Shown: piece after piece, positions 40,865-52,800 of the stretch
Layout: each line of letters starts with the position of its first letter
How positions within the stretch are numbered: position 1 is the first letter of the stretch
Assembly: GCF_021917145.1 (NCBI RefSeq)
Contig: NC_061062.1
Span: 7,881,428-7,945,427 of the forward strand
Direction: 5' to 3'
DNA length: 64,000 bases
DNA from: Hypomesus transpacificus
Taxonomy: Eukaryota > Chordata > Actinopteri > Osmeriformes > Osmeridae
Notes under the pieces: generated by a model
Told to the model about the DNA's origin: nothing
The model's input: only the letters and a program-made list of their open reading frames with translations
Database searches by the model: none
Program-made: the position numbers and the translations under genes

Positions 40865-42518
40865 AACATGCATAGGTCACTAGACAGATCACAAAAAAGA
40901 GACACACAGCCTCAAAAATGAATTATTTATTATTGTAAAAGTATTCCAGTGTCATCATTACAATCAGACACATATGTTAGTAAGGTGTGTGATGAGAAAA
41001 ATGAGAAAAGACATATAGGCAGAGAGAGATACTTAACCGCAATTGATGAACAGGGAACCAGGCAGACTTGACAGTTTTGAGACACTCTAAATGCCTGTGC
41101 ACTAATGAAGGTAGAAATCCCAAATATATTCAATCCGTCTTTTTCGCTGCGTGTGTAGACCAAGAGAATATTAAACACGTGGCCCTCCTCTCCCTTTTTT
41201 CTCTTTTTCATTAATTTGATTGGCAGACCACATAGAGCGGATGGGAGGGAGGGTTTGTGGTTGCTGTGGCAACTGCCTGCTCTTTGTAAAAGGCTACATT
41301 CCAGGCATCTGATGTGTCTGTGTCTCGATCGATAAAAACACAGCCTGCAGGGAATAGAGCATGGAGCGAATGGGGCTTCTGCCAAGCCAATGACGACTAG
41401 AGAAGAGGAGTGAAGAAGATGTGTGAGAAGGAGAACGGGGAGATAAGAGAGCAATAGAATAGTCGAGAGAGAAAGAGAGAGAGAGAGATGGTGGAGAAGA
41501 TGCGCAGAGTAAAGCTCGGGAGTCTCTCAGACTCAGTGGGGTGAGTGCTTTGTGTGTGTGTGTGTGTGTGTGTGTACGAGCATGTGTGTGCATTTCCGTG
41601 TCTGTTGGTTGCATCTATTTAGTAAATGTATCACTCACCTTAGCAGCGGAGTAAGGCATATATCTGCAGCGTGTACAAATCATCTGCTTAAATTGGCAGG
41701 ATTTTGCAGTTATTGCAATGGATAACAGTCTATTACAACCAGTCCACCAGTTGCTGCAGCCAGTGCTCGGCAGCCACCCAATAACATGCTAATTTAGCAT
41801 GAACAACGTTTATTTCTTAGGTATGTTTCAAGTTAAGTGTAGAATGTAGTGGCATGATTCAAATAATGTATAGATGTTTAAGTGACTAGCCTATCAAGGA
41901 CCATGTTTTATCTACTCATTTGAATATTCCAAGCCAATTAACAACCTGTTGCCTTTAGGGGTACTTCCATCCATTCTGTGTGCAAGGTGTGGTTTTCATG
42001 GTATTAGAATCCCTTGGTTCAATAACCATCCTCTTCCTTCCCAGTCTACCTAGTCACTCCCCCTGTTTACTGACTTTGTTTTACATATCCAGAGGGAATA
42101 CAACCTTCCTTTCTTTTCACCTTGCTGGAATTAGGGTCCATCCTTCTGGCACGGAACCTCTTTTTCAATTACCCTCAAAACACCCCATTGCTCTTCAACT
42201 TTGATGATAATGATGAGTTTTCACATTTCATAGCTTCTAAAATCAAGCTATTCTATTACATAATGTAATTTAATTCTATTTACATTTCCAGGCATTTGGC
42301 AGTCATTGCAGAAGAAGACTATTGAAAGTTTGAGAAAATGGAGGATTGATTAAGGGGGGAAATCAGAGGATGAATAGGTGAATAATTAGGAAAGTTGGAG
42401 AAGTATCAAGGGAATGAGTATTTTTTATAGCCAAGCTACATAGAACAAATTGTGCTAATTGAACAGGCAATATGTGTTTTTTCACAAATCTCTCTTGGTT
42501 TGACTTATCTCTTTTTAG
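40865..42518. other. lingo2 5' flank and possible 5' UTR exon
   Basis: A purine-rich block (about 41300-41540) ends at a consensus donor GTGAGTGC (41541) followed by a (GT)n microsatellite (about 41550-41574). With the acceptor at 42517-42518 it would give an intron of about 1 kb. This makes it a candidate non-coding exon of lingo2, by inference from splice signals alone. Nothing else was identified. Confidence 0.3.
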
Positions 42519-42530
42519 TGTTCTACCGTG

Positions 42531-42584
42531 ATGGATCTCTGGACAAGTAAGAAGTTGTGTTGTGACGGAGGGCATCGTGGGTAA
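42531..42584 (+). CDS. 17-codon upstream ORF in the lingo2 leader
   Basis: Twelve bases after the last splice acceptor (AG at 42517-42518), an ATG opens a 17-codon frame (MDLWTSKKLCC...) that ends in TAA at 42582-42584, six bases before the lingo2 ATG. Any mRNA using this exon will carry it. It could limit translation of lingo2; nothing suggests the peptide itself is functional. Confidence 0.6.
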   Translation: MDLWTSKKLCCDGGHRG

Positions 42585-42590
42585 AAAGTC

Positions 42591-44429
42591 ATGCAACGCC
42601 TAGCCCTGTACTGCTGCCATCTTCTTCTGGGTGGGGCTCTGGCCCTTTTGCTGGCCCGCTCCGCCCTGGGTTGCCCTGCCCGCTGTGACTGCTCCCCACA
42701 GACTAAGTCTGTCAGCTGCCACCGCAAGCGCCTGCCCACCATCCCTGAAGGCATTCCTATTGAAACCCGTGTCCTGGACTTAAGCAAGAATAAGCTGCGG
42801 ATCATAACCCCAGACAACTTCTCGTCTTTCCTTCACCTGGAGGAACTGAACCTTAGTGACAATCTCATCAGTGTGGTGGAGCCCGGTGCTTTCCGCTGGC
42901 AGACGTGTCTGCGCTCACTTACCCTCCGCAGCAACCTCCTGACACTTGTCCCCCCTGGAGTGCTCTCAGGCCTGGGGAATCTCACCACTCTTGACCTCAG
43001 CCACAACCGCCTGGTGGTTCTGCTGGACCACGGCTTCCAGGACCTGCGTCAGCTAACCTCCCTAGAAGTGGGCGACAATGAGCTCGTCTTTATCTCCCAG
43101 CGTGCCTTCAATGGTCTGCTGGGACTGCGAAGCCTGACGCTGGAGCGTTCCAACTTAACCGTGGTGCCCACTGACGCTCTCACGCACCTTCACAACCTGG
43201 TGGAGCTCCGCATGTGCCATCTCAGCATTGGTGTCTTCAAACCGTACTCCTTCAAGAGGCTTGTGCGGCTACGCCACCTGGAGATCAGCCACTGGCAATG
43301 GTTGGATACCATTCCGCCTCTCACGCTGCATGGCCTCAACCTCACCACTTTGTTCATCACCCACACCAACCTGTCTGCCTTCCCTGGTCCCGCGCTGCGC
43401 AACCTTCCCTACCTCACACACCTCAACCTATCATACTGTCGCATCCAATACATTCAGTATGGGGAACTTGGCCAGCTTCCACGATTGCAGGAGTTGTATC
43501 TGCGGGGAGCCCAGCTGGCCTACATCGATCCCATGGCCTTTCTGGGTCTCAGTGCTCTGCGGGTACTAGACATGTCGCAAAACCAGCTGGATTCTTTGGA
43601 GAAGAGTGTGTTGGGTTCGCCCGAAAATCTGCGGATGCTAAATCTGGGGAGCAACCCGCTAGTGTGCGATTGCCGTCTCCTGTGGTTACTGAACGAACAA
43701 AAGCCACCCTTGCTGCAGCTTGGGGGTGTCCAGCCCGAATGCAGTGCTCCTGAGCACCTCCGAGGGAAACCCCTGAGGGATCTTAAGGAGCCTCTCATTT
43801 CACAATATGTTACCTGCACAAAGCCCAGGATTGGGCCCAACACCACTCAGCTTCTGCTTGCTGACGAGGGGCAGCCCGTCCATCTAACCTGCTTTTCTGA
43901 GGGGGCACCACAACCCTCTGTGGCCTGGGTAACCCCCCACAGACGTTTCGTCACTGCCAGGAACACCGGCAGAGTGAAGGTTCTGGCGGACGGAACCCTG
44001 GAAATCAAAATGGCGGAGCTGCACGACAGTGGCGTTTATCTATGCATTGCCAGCAATGCGGCGGGCAATGCCACTCTGTCAGCCTCACTGGCAGTGAAAA
44101 GCCTGGGTATCAGTGACAGGTCACTCTACACGAATCGGAGCTCCAACTATCTCACAGACTCCAACAGTACTTGGAGTAACGGAACTGTCTTGTATAATAT
44201 GACGGTTCCCATAGACCTGAAGACCATCATTATATCTACAGCGATGGGCTGTCTTTCTTTCTTGGGTGTGGTCATCTTCTGCTTCCTGCTCCTGTTTGCC
44301 TGGAGCCGTGGTAAAGGTCGGCACAAGAGCAACTTTGACATTGAGTATGTTCCCCGCAAATCAAACGGAGCAGCTGCTGAAGCGACCGAAACGAGTGGAC
44401 CAAGGAGGGTAAACATGAAAATGATTTGA
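42591..44429 (+). CDS. lingo2: LINGO2, LRR and Ig domain neuronal membrane protein
   Basis: A single coding exon of 612 codons (human LINGO2 about 606) follows a TTTTTAG acceptor. The order is: signal peptide (1-27), cysteine-rich LRR N-cap starting CPARCDC, about 12 leucine-rich repeats, LRR C-cap with CDCRLLWLL, one I-set Ig domain (about 405-500, DSGVYLCIASNAAGN), a transmembrane helix (about 545-571), and a short tail with EYVPRK and the family C-terminus NMKMI. The stretch SDRSLYTNRSS..TDSNSTWSNGT before the membrane is specific to LINGO2 rather than LINGO1, 3 or 4. It is a type I neuronal surface protein. The neighbour c9orf72 matches human 9p21. The exon is clearly GC-richer than its surroundings. 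It may be one of two teleost lingo2 copies. Confidence 0.93.
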   Translation: MQRLALYCCHLLLGGALALLLARSALGCPARCDCSPQTKSVSCHRKRLPTIPEGIPIETRVLDLSKNKLRIITPDNFSSFLHLEELNLSDNLISVVEPGAFRWQTCLRSLTLRSNLLTLVPPGVLSGLGNLTTLDLSHNRLVVLLDHGFQDLRQLTSLEVGDNELVFISQRAFNGLLGLRSLTLERSNLTVVPTDALTHLHNLVELRMCHLSIGVFKPYSFKRLVRLRHLEISHWQWLDTIPPLTLHGLNLTTLFITHTNLSAFPGPALRNLPYLTHLNLSYCRIQYIQYGELGQLPRLQELYLRGAQLAYIDPMAFLGLSALRVLDMSQNQLDSLEKSVLGSPENLRMLNLGSNPLVCDCRLLWLLNEQKPPLLQLGGVQPECSAPEHLRGKPLRDLKEPLISQYVTCTKPRIGPNTTQLLLADEGQPVHLTCFSEGAPQPSVAWVTPHRRFVTARNTGRVKVLADGTLEIKMAELHDSGVYLCIASNAAGNATLSASLAVKSLGISDRSLYTNRSSNYLTDSNSTWSNGTVLYNMTVPIDLKTIIISTAMGCLSFLGVVIFCFLLLFAWSRGKGRHKSNFDIEYVPRKSNGAAAEATETSGPRRVNMKMI

Positions 44430-47400
44430 CTTCACATCACAGGGTCAATTCATATGGCAGTGATAGAAGATCCCAGTGCACATATCAATATAATTAATTT
44501 CCCAGTATGACACAGTGGATTTGTGAAACTGAAAGTGATGTACCGATATAGTGGATAATGGTGGTGGTGTTGACACAGTGGACATGTGAATATAACGTGA
44601 TCTATGATACTGTGGATGTGTTTATATAAATGATGTTATCATACAAACTGGATATAGTACTATAACCAACTGACATATCAATATGAGAATGCTATGCGGG
44701 GCATGTGTTACAGTTGATGATGTTAAGTGATTATGCTGCTGACTTACCTTCGCATCAAGGTGAGGCAGGAGGTCTCGGGAAGTGACAGGTAGAAGCTAAG
44801 GTGACAGTGGAGCAATCGTCACTACGCCATGCCAGAACTCAGTTGTGTCGAATAACCATCTGAGCAGCAGAATGGAATGTGTGTGTGTGTGTTGCCTTTA
44901 TTGTAGGAAAGGGCAATCATAAAGGATAATAGGGACTAGTCATTTTACAGGTCTTTGTATTTGTTGAAGTCATTGTAACAACAGTGTTGTCTGTTGAGTA
45001 AAATGGAGTATTATATATGTTTGTAAGAAAGTTCAAATCTCTTATAACAGTGTTGAAGAGACCTTCTGTATAACTATTCTCTCCCCCAACTAAGTTATCA
45101 CTACCCTTTGAATGATCCTAAGATTAGGTAAGTAGTGACTCTTAGCCAACTCAAGGAACGTTTACATAGTGAAGGTAAGAACACCAGAAAGCAAGGTTTC
45201 TCAGAAACACAAGGCTATCCTCTTGCTGAAGAAACAGTCGCATCCAAAATATTGGCATTACTTTGGAAAAGCTTGAGACTATAAAGGATTTATGTTAAAC
45301 CCATTTTTGATGACATTATCAATCATGGGCAGATTTTCCTGCCAGAAAATCCCTTGATGTAACATAAAATTATTTTGTCAGTGGCTAGACACAATGGTAA
45401 AGATTTACTTGCCAATGTCCTCTTCGGACCAAGATAAATATAAGCTTATGTGTTGAGTTATGTGTAGGCTTTCTCCCCTCTGTCATTTTTCTTTGAACCC
45501 AGCATCTCAAGCTGGTATGTCCAGATGCTCACCCAAGACACCAAGGGATTCTGGGTATTTAAAGCGATGCATTGGAACATTATGTTGAATACTTTTCATT
45601 GTTAAAGAAAAAAAATTAAGGGATCAAATGAATTCAATTATTTGTAGTGCAGGGAAGTGGATGTCAACATGTGTGATAAAGTTGTGATACAAAATTACAG
45701 GTTGTATACATGTTTTCTTAAAATAAATCTATGGGTATATTTTCAAAAAGACAATAAATTGTAAGTATACAGTATAATGTGCTAATCAACACTGTCAATG
45801 TTGTTAACATATTGCAAGTTGAAAAATGGTCTGTGTCTTGTTACTTGGTTATACATTCTGTGATCATAATGTCTTACCTTACCATTATTCAAAATGAAAC
45901 CAACAATTCCGATTGTTACAGCAAAACGTTATTATATAATTTATTAATTATAATAATTATAATCATATAATGATGATTACCTGTTCAATATTCATACAGA
46001 AACCACTGGATATTATTCCAAGTAAACATGTATATTTTCAACCCTTCATTAAGTTTAATCATTTGCAATTTCACACAAATGCAGAAACAAAATGTATATA
46101 TATTGCACCTGTGATGCTGCCCATCAAAACATCTACAGAAACAAGATGTTTTCCTACACTTATTCTAAAACGTTCACCACACCTATTTTATTGACCCTTT
46201 CTTACACTAGAGAAATATGTCTGAAATCCCTGCATTGAAGCAACTGCAGTAGCATGGCATAAGTGCATACATTAACAAGGCAGGTAGCATCGAATGTAAA
46301 TTGAAACTAAAGAAAGATGGATTCACAAGGCCTCACAGAGGCCCCCAGATCAGTGCTGACAACCAACCTAAACCGTCTCAGAAGACAAGGAACAACTCCC
46401 TGAGAATCTCGGACGAAACAAATCATTGAGGGATCCCCTCTTTCAGAGACAGTAATAAAGAACAAAAGCAAACCATGGTTGGAGAAAACGTATCCAAAAG
46501 ATTTTATAAATTGCATTAGTAAAAATCCAGTGACAGCCACACCGTTTTGCATTGCATAGCATTCGAAATTTGGGGATGATACAGGCAGACTGTATGGAGG
46601 AGCTAGGGATTGGGGAGAATGGAATCAATAGCACAATATACAGGCTAATGGTAACTCGTGATGAGCATGTGTGTCCATGAAAGCGTGGAACATCTGTTGC
46701 CTAAAGCATTCAACTCAAGTCACCTTTCTAAACTAGCTTTGACCATAAATGGTCCAAATAAAATCACTCTTTAGTGTCCAACAGAGAGAGAACATCCCTT
46801 GGATATGGGCCACATGTCCTTCTGATGAAGAGAGTTTGCCAGTCAGTGCTGAAATGTTTGAGACTACTGCTAGTGCCTAAATGTTATTTATTTGAGACCT
46901 TAAGAAACCTGTGCTCAGTGTTCTGGAGAGGAAAACGTCAGTAAATAGTTTCATTTAACGCCTGTAATTAAATGGGATGTTCTGGAAAGATCTGTGCTGA
47001 CAGAAGAATTAAATATTCTTACAACATAAGAGGAAAGATTCAGAACCTTGTCTTTGGAAGGTCTTAAGGCACTTCCACACAGAAGAAGATGAACAATATC
47101 ACTGTCGCCATCACTAATGATGTACGCTATAACACAGCATGATGTTCATAGTTCGACATGTAATGAGCCCTCTGAGCTTACCCTGAGCTGCATACGTGTT
47201 CATGCACTCCTATAAACTCCCACCCTTCATCTTTGTTCAACTACCACCATTAAAACACGGCTTGTGGCAAGTGTCAGCAAGATGCACACTGTGAAAGATG
47301 AAAGCAATAACAATGAAAAAAACATTATATATCACATTGCCAGTCAGCGCTGTTGTTGATAAAAATGTGGATTAACACAAGCTGAAAAAGCACTAGAGGC

Positions 47401-49160
47401 ATAGAGGACTAGCGTGACGTCATTACAAAAATGTCTTAACTCTCTTTTTGTGCATGTTAAAAGCAAGATTCTTTTTCTAATTACCTTGGGCTGTGAGTCT
47501 GTAAGAACCCCTCAGTGTTACATGTAGAGAGAGACAGCAAAGGTAGCCCGAGGCAAGGGGTGTGATATTCACTGGGCTGCAGAGAACTACAATCACATTG
47601 AGGATGTCCTCTGGGCTTTGAAACAAACATATCCCAGTAGTGTGTGAATATTAGAGCCCTTAGGCAGCCGAACAATGTGTCTCTATTTAGCTCAACGTCA
47701 CAGTGCAAGTTTCTTAAATACTGGAAATGTATATTTAATTCTTAAGGACAAAGGGTGAGAGAGATGGAGATGAAGATAGAATTAACATAGTGATGATAAT
47801 GAATTACATTCTATGTTGCTGCACTGCAGTTAGTCTCAGAGTGATATGAATGACTATGAATCATTAATTAATGAGTCATGACTTCCTGAGACATCCTTTT
47901 CTGCAGATATTTAATTAAGGGTGAGGAAAAGATAAACTAAGGTTAGATTAACAGTAGGAGTATGAGTAAACAGTAATGTATTTCGATGTGACAAAAAATA
48001 ATTTGCTGCTTGTTTATGATTTTTAGATTAGCCAAAACACAGACACCTTTGTTCATCTGCACATTTTTCCATGCAAGTACTGAAGACAACATTTTGGGAA
48101 TGGAAACCTGGCAATGATCAATGCTCTACTTTTTATACACAAACAAGAATACTGCCCCTCCTCTTCTATTTAGTAAAGCTTGCTTGCCATACAACAGTCA
48201 AAGAAATTAGACACAAGGCTTGCCCTTTAGCAGATGAAGATGTTATCTTAGCACTTAGGGTGTCTAGAGTGCTAATTAAAGGTAATGAAAGACGACCCTG
48301 GAGCCAAACACGATTACAGGCAGAAATAAAAAGTAGCACAATATGATCTATTATTTTAACATTAACCCTAGATTTGCTGAAGTTTAAAGGAAACACACCA
48401 GCCAATGTTGTTCTTTTTTATCGACTTGTGCCCCATTTGAAATCATGCAGAAGGTTTTTGGTTATTGTTGAGACCAGTAGGCCTAAACATGGTTTCCATC
48501 TCTTAGAAATTATTCAGTTGAGCCCTCTTGAGGAACCAAGGCAAAATTGACCATCATCACTTGAAGGAAAGGATGTGATTTGTGATGCTCACCATATGCC
48601 CTCTGTCTGTCTAGATTAACAAGGATTCTAGTATTCCAAGGTACAGCAGTTTGAGGTACTCCATCTGGTGCATGTGATGGGTGTATTATGGCCTTTTTTA
48701 TAAGGAGAAAGGAACAAACAACGGGTCATGTTAGAAAGAACAGCGGGATGAATTTAGCCACAACTCCATGGTCAGTTTAGTATTTTCTTCAGATGGAAAA
48801 GGCAGATGGGGAGGGCATGTTTGGGCCTTTTCTAGATCCTGTTTGTGCCAGTTGACCTAGCTCATAACTTGTCATGATCCATATTAACAACAGTCAAAAA
48901 CAGGGTGAGTCATGTTTCGTCTTTAGACAAGAGACTAGATGTGATAGCATCAACATTTGAACACCAGAAAAGGGACAATTATGTTTCAAACTTGCTTCGA
49001 ACTCCAAATCTGAGTGCACTGCAATCTGAGTGCACGGGTACTTAAGGCTGATTTGGGAATCAGTTCCCATCAACACAGTTTTTTATATTTTGGAGAATAA
49101 TGACATCATCCTCCAAATGTAGACGTACACTAGAGGGCACTCGTTTAAACCTCGGAACAC
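44430..49160. other. lingo2 3' UTR and intergenic DNA before c9orf72
   Basis: AATAAA hexamers at 45722-45727 and 45753-45758 could end a lingo2 3' UTR of about 1.3 kb. A (GT)n tract lies at about 44878-44892. Near 46330-46440 there is an antisense degraded copy of the retroelement tail seen at 19400-19530. Homeodomain-like TTAATTA motifs cluster near 47860-47920. No coding exon was recognised. Confidence 0.4.
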
Positions 49161-49165
49161 GACGG

Positions 49166-49173
49166 TGACGTAA
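49166..49173 (+). promoter_or_regulatory. CRE-like site in the c9orf72 promoter
   Basis: TGACGTAA is a near-consensus CREB/ATF site about 110 bp upstream of the donor (GTAAGT at 49281) of the probable non-coding first exon of c9orf72. The first exon is inferred from that donor and from the coding exon lacking a promoter-proximal start. Confidence 0.4.
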
Positions 49174-49826
49174 TGCCTAATCAGGAAATGAAGGTGGTGC
49201 TTTGGAAGAAATGCTAGAGCTAGCTAGCGCTTCAAGATTCACCGTCTTAACAAAAGACGAACAAATATGACAATATTTCTGTAAGTCACTCTCACTCTTG
49301 CTTTCAATGTGTATATATGTACATGTGTAGTCAAAAATAACTATTGTTTTAGCCGTCTACGTTGAAATGCAACTTTCTAGAAGGGCTAGCATTATCTTGC
49401 TAACTTGTAAAGACAGTCAGTAGATTGGCTCATCAAAACAAAAGCTTAATAGTAATAGTTCCTTGAAGAAATGTTATCGACAATTTTTTCAAGTGTTTGC
49501 CACCATTGCTAGACTAATTCAGTGTTCAAACATACCCAGCATATCAGTATTTGGCCAGCTAGCGTTAGGTAGTTATATAGCTAATATTTTTATTTTGAGA
49601 GTCACTGTTACATGTACCCATGTTTAAAAGGGTTTAGTTACTTGTTATGAGGTCGAATGTATCCACATTATGGAAACAGTTTGGCCCATTGGCAAAAATG
49701 ATATCTGACAATGTGCTCTCTGCCAGCTCCAATACAGGTTGAAGAACACCATACATCTGGAAATACTACATTCACTTTGACATTCCACTTGTGAAGTTTT
49801 CCCTTTGGCTCCTCTGCCAAGCAGTC

Positions 49827-52800
49827 ATGTCTTCTGGCTGCCCACCCCAGTCACCAGCTGTGGCCAAGACAGACGTAACCGTAGAGGGGGAATGCCCTCT
49901 CCTTGCTGCCACATTTGCCTACTGGGACAACATCCTCGGCCCACGCGTCCGTCACATTTGGGTACCCAGATGTGAGCAATCGCTGTTCTTAAGCGATGGC
50001 GAGGTGACCTTCTTAGCCAATCACACGCTGAACGGGGAGATCCTACGCAGCGCGGAGTGCGGGGCCGTTGACGTCAAGTTCTTTGTGCTGGCAGAGAAAG
50101 GCGTCATCATCGTGTCACTTATTTTCGATGGTGAACTGAAAGGTGACAAGAACACGTGTGCCTTGTCAATCATCTTGCCACAAACAGAATTGGGCTTCTA
50201 CCTGCCTCTACACACCGTGTGTGTGGAGAGGCTCAAACACATCATCCGGAAGGGACGCATCTGGATGCAAAAGGTAGATGCCTTAAAGAATTCATTTCTG
50301 ACGGGTTTGTCCAGTTGGGCCGAAATCTCAGTGTGCTGAAACTATACCTAGAATAAAATCTATTGACCAGCAGTGGATGTACTAGGATCTGAAGTTTTCC
50401 AAAGTGTATGTTACACTTGGCCAAGAGTGTATTAAGGAGCACTAGTATATATCAGAGTCTAGTGAAGATCTTTGAAAGTTTATCTTATTTTATCATTTGG
50501 AACTATAATCCTGGGAACTATGTTGTTGGTAGGTTAATCAGTGTTTGACAAGTGAATACATGTAAAGATAATACATTATTGACAAAATTCTAGAGTCCTT
50601 TTTCAGGAGACAGGAAGTAAACCTGATGAGTCCAGCCACAATTATTTATACAGAACTGGCCATGCCAGTGTACCGTCTAACCAAGGACTAGTTCAGTATA
50701 CGGATTAAAAGAAAATCTGTAATTTTAAGGTAATAGTGTTGTTATCTAACTAGAATCCTTCTAGTTAGAATCCTTCTAGTTAGATAACACCACTATTACA
50801 AATTGTGCATCAGTTTATTATGATGAATTATGATATTACTCAAAGTTACTTTAGTTACATCTAAGTGAATAAAGGCTATGTACAGTGAATACAACCAAAA
50901 TTACTGTTGTGTGTGTGAAATGTCTTTGCCGTATAGGGCTACAACATCATCTCAGTGCTGTCATCAGAGATTGTCCCCATTATGGAGCTGCTGTCTTCAA
51001 TGAAGACACACAGCGTTACTGAGGACATAGATGTAAGCATGCTCTGCAAACCTCATGTCATTCTTTGCAGGACACTTTTCCTCTTGATATGAACTGCTGT
51101 TGTTTTGTCTTGAATGAGTCCTTGGACTCACCACAAGATATTTAATTAACTGTCAGTCAAACTGTTGTACACTAGGTTTTCTTGTCAGTCGATAGAAGTG
51201 TCGGCCCAGACTTTTCTGTTGAGAAATTCCAGACATGACTTTTTCTTCTTGTTATGTTAGATTAAGGACACTGTCCTAAATGATGATGACATTGGGGACA
51301 GCTGCCATGAGGATTTCCTGCACAAGTAAGCTTTCTGGTTAGCCTGGCACCACCAGACCAATTATGAAATGCGTTGTAGTCTGCAACCTCTCATTGGCAG
51401 TGACATGTCATGACATGAAAGCTACTTCTCACAAAGTAGCTCAGCATCCGGCTCTGGTAGATTACTTTTTGCTGTTGCTGAATTGCTTGATTTATATTAA
51501 ATCCCAAATTGTGACATATGGTGACTTGGACTGTTATCTGTTGCAAACTGAGTTTGTGTGTGCTTGTTGGTTTCAGAGCCATTAGCTCTCACCTCCAAAC
51601 CTGTGGCTGCTCAATGGTGGTTGGAAGCAACCCGGACAAAGTGAACAAGGTACTGGCATAAACACAATGTAATTTGTGATGCAAGATTTCATCATCATTT
51701 CTTTCACTGTGAGTTGCGCCTAAAGGATTCTTGGACGCTGCATGCTGTGACGAATACCCGCATAAACAATAGAAATTAGGCCCAAAGGCAAATGGGAGGA
51801 AAATCTGGTGTTGTTTGTGTTTGAAGGCCCTGCATTGTATGACACAAGTTTATGTTTGTACTGAGACTTCAGGAGGAAAACCTTACGTTTGAACCAAGTA
51901 GGTTTATTCTAACAGTCATGTAGCATTTAGGTAGGCAGTATGTGTAGTAGGGATGCAACAATGCAGTCTGCCCACAGTTCAGTAAATACCTTGGTTTTTA
52001 ACCACGGATTTTGGTTGGGTTTGGTTCTACTGGCTTGGCAATCAGATTTTTGTTTATTGCAATACTCTTTTTTTATTTTACTTAAAAGCACACACAAAAA
52101 AAAAATCTATCTTAAGTACATAGTGACTCGCGGGGGAGACATTTTCTCTTCTCATCTTGTAGATTTACGGGCAGAGAGAAATAAAACGCACAGAATTATT
52201 TAAACGCAAATAAACGTAATTCACAAGTGCCTATTGAACCGTGAATGTCAGGACGGTTCAGTATGATAATGACAAATTGTGGCATCCCTAATGTGTAGTG
52301 TAGCCTAAACATTGAGTGTCTCTCAATAGCTCTACACACCTATTAAAGCTTCTTAATTGAGAATATTTGCAGCGGCAACAACAAGATTGCCTAGTTAGTA
52401 CATGTAGTGACATAGCCCTGCTATTTTTGTGCTGTCTGCCACAACTTCCCCAAACACTAGTCAGATGTGCGCTGAACCAAGCGACAAGTGCAGTGCATGT
52501 TCTGTCTAAAAACGCCTTAACACATTCTTGTTTTCTGCGCACTAGATTGTGCGTACCCTGTGTCTCTTCCTCACCCCTTCTGAGAGGAAGTGCTCCCGTC
52601 TGTGCAAAGCTGACTCATCTTTCAAATATGACACTGGGCTGTTTGTCCAGGGCCTCCTCAAGGTACCCACAGTCATCCACATGGATTATTTAGCCTACAA
52701 TAGTTAATGAATATGAAACTAAATATTCCTTTGTTCAGTTTTCTTTGTAGGATACAAACAAGAGTGCCTTTAGATCCCTCTCATTTGGGGAATTAAAAGA

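Noticed and set aside
40930-41614. Two minus-strand open frames of 106 and 174 codons upstream of lingo2
   Set aside because: Low-complexity antisense of CA/CT-rich sequence with no domain or splice support.
43214-43753. A 179-codon overlapping frame inside lingo2
   Set aside because: It is a +1 shadow of the GC-rich lingo2 coding exon; the lingo2 frame is clearly the conserved one.
42591-44429. Identity as LINGO1 or LINGO4
   Set aside because: The juxtamembrane segment and the neighbouring c9orf72 fit LINGO2; a few LRR residues resemble LINGO1 but not the Ig and tail regions.
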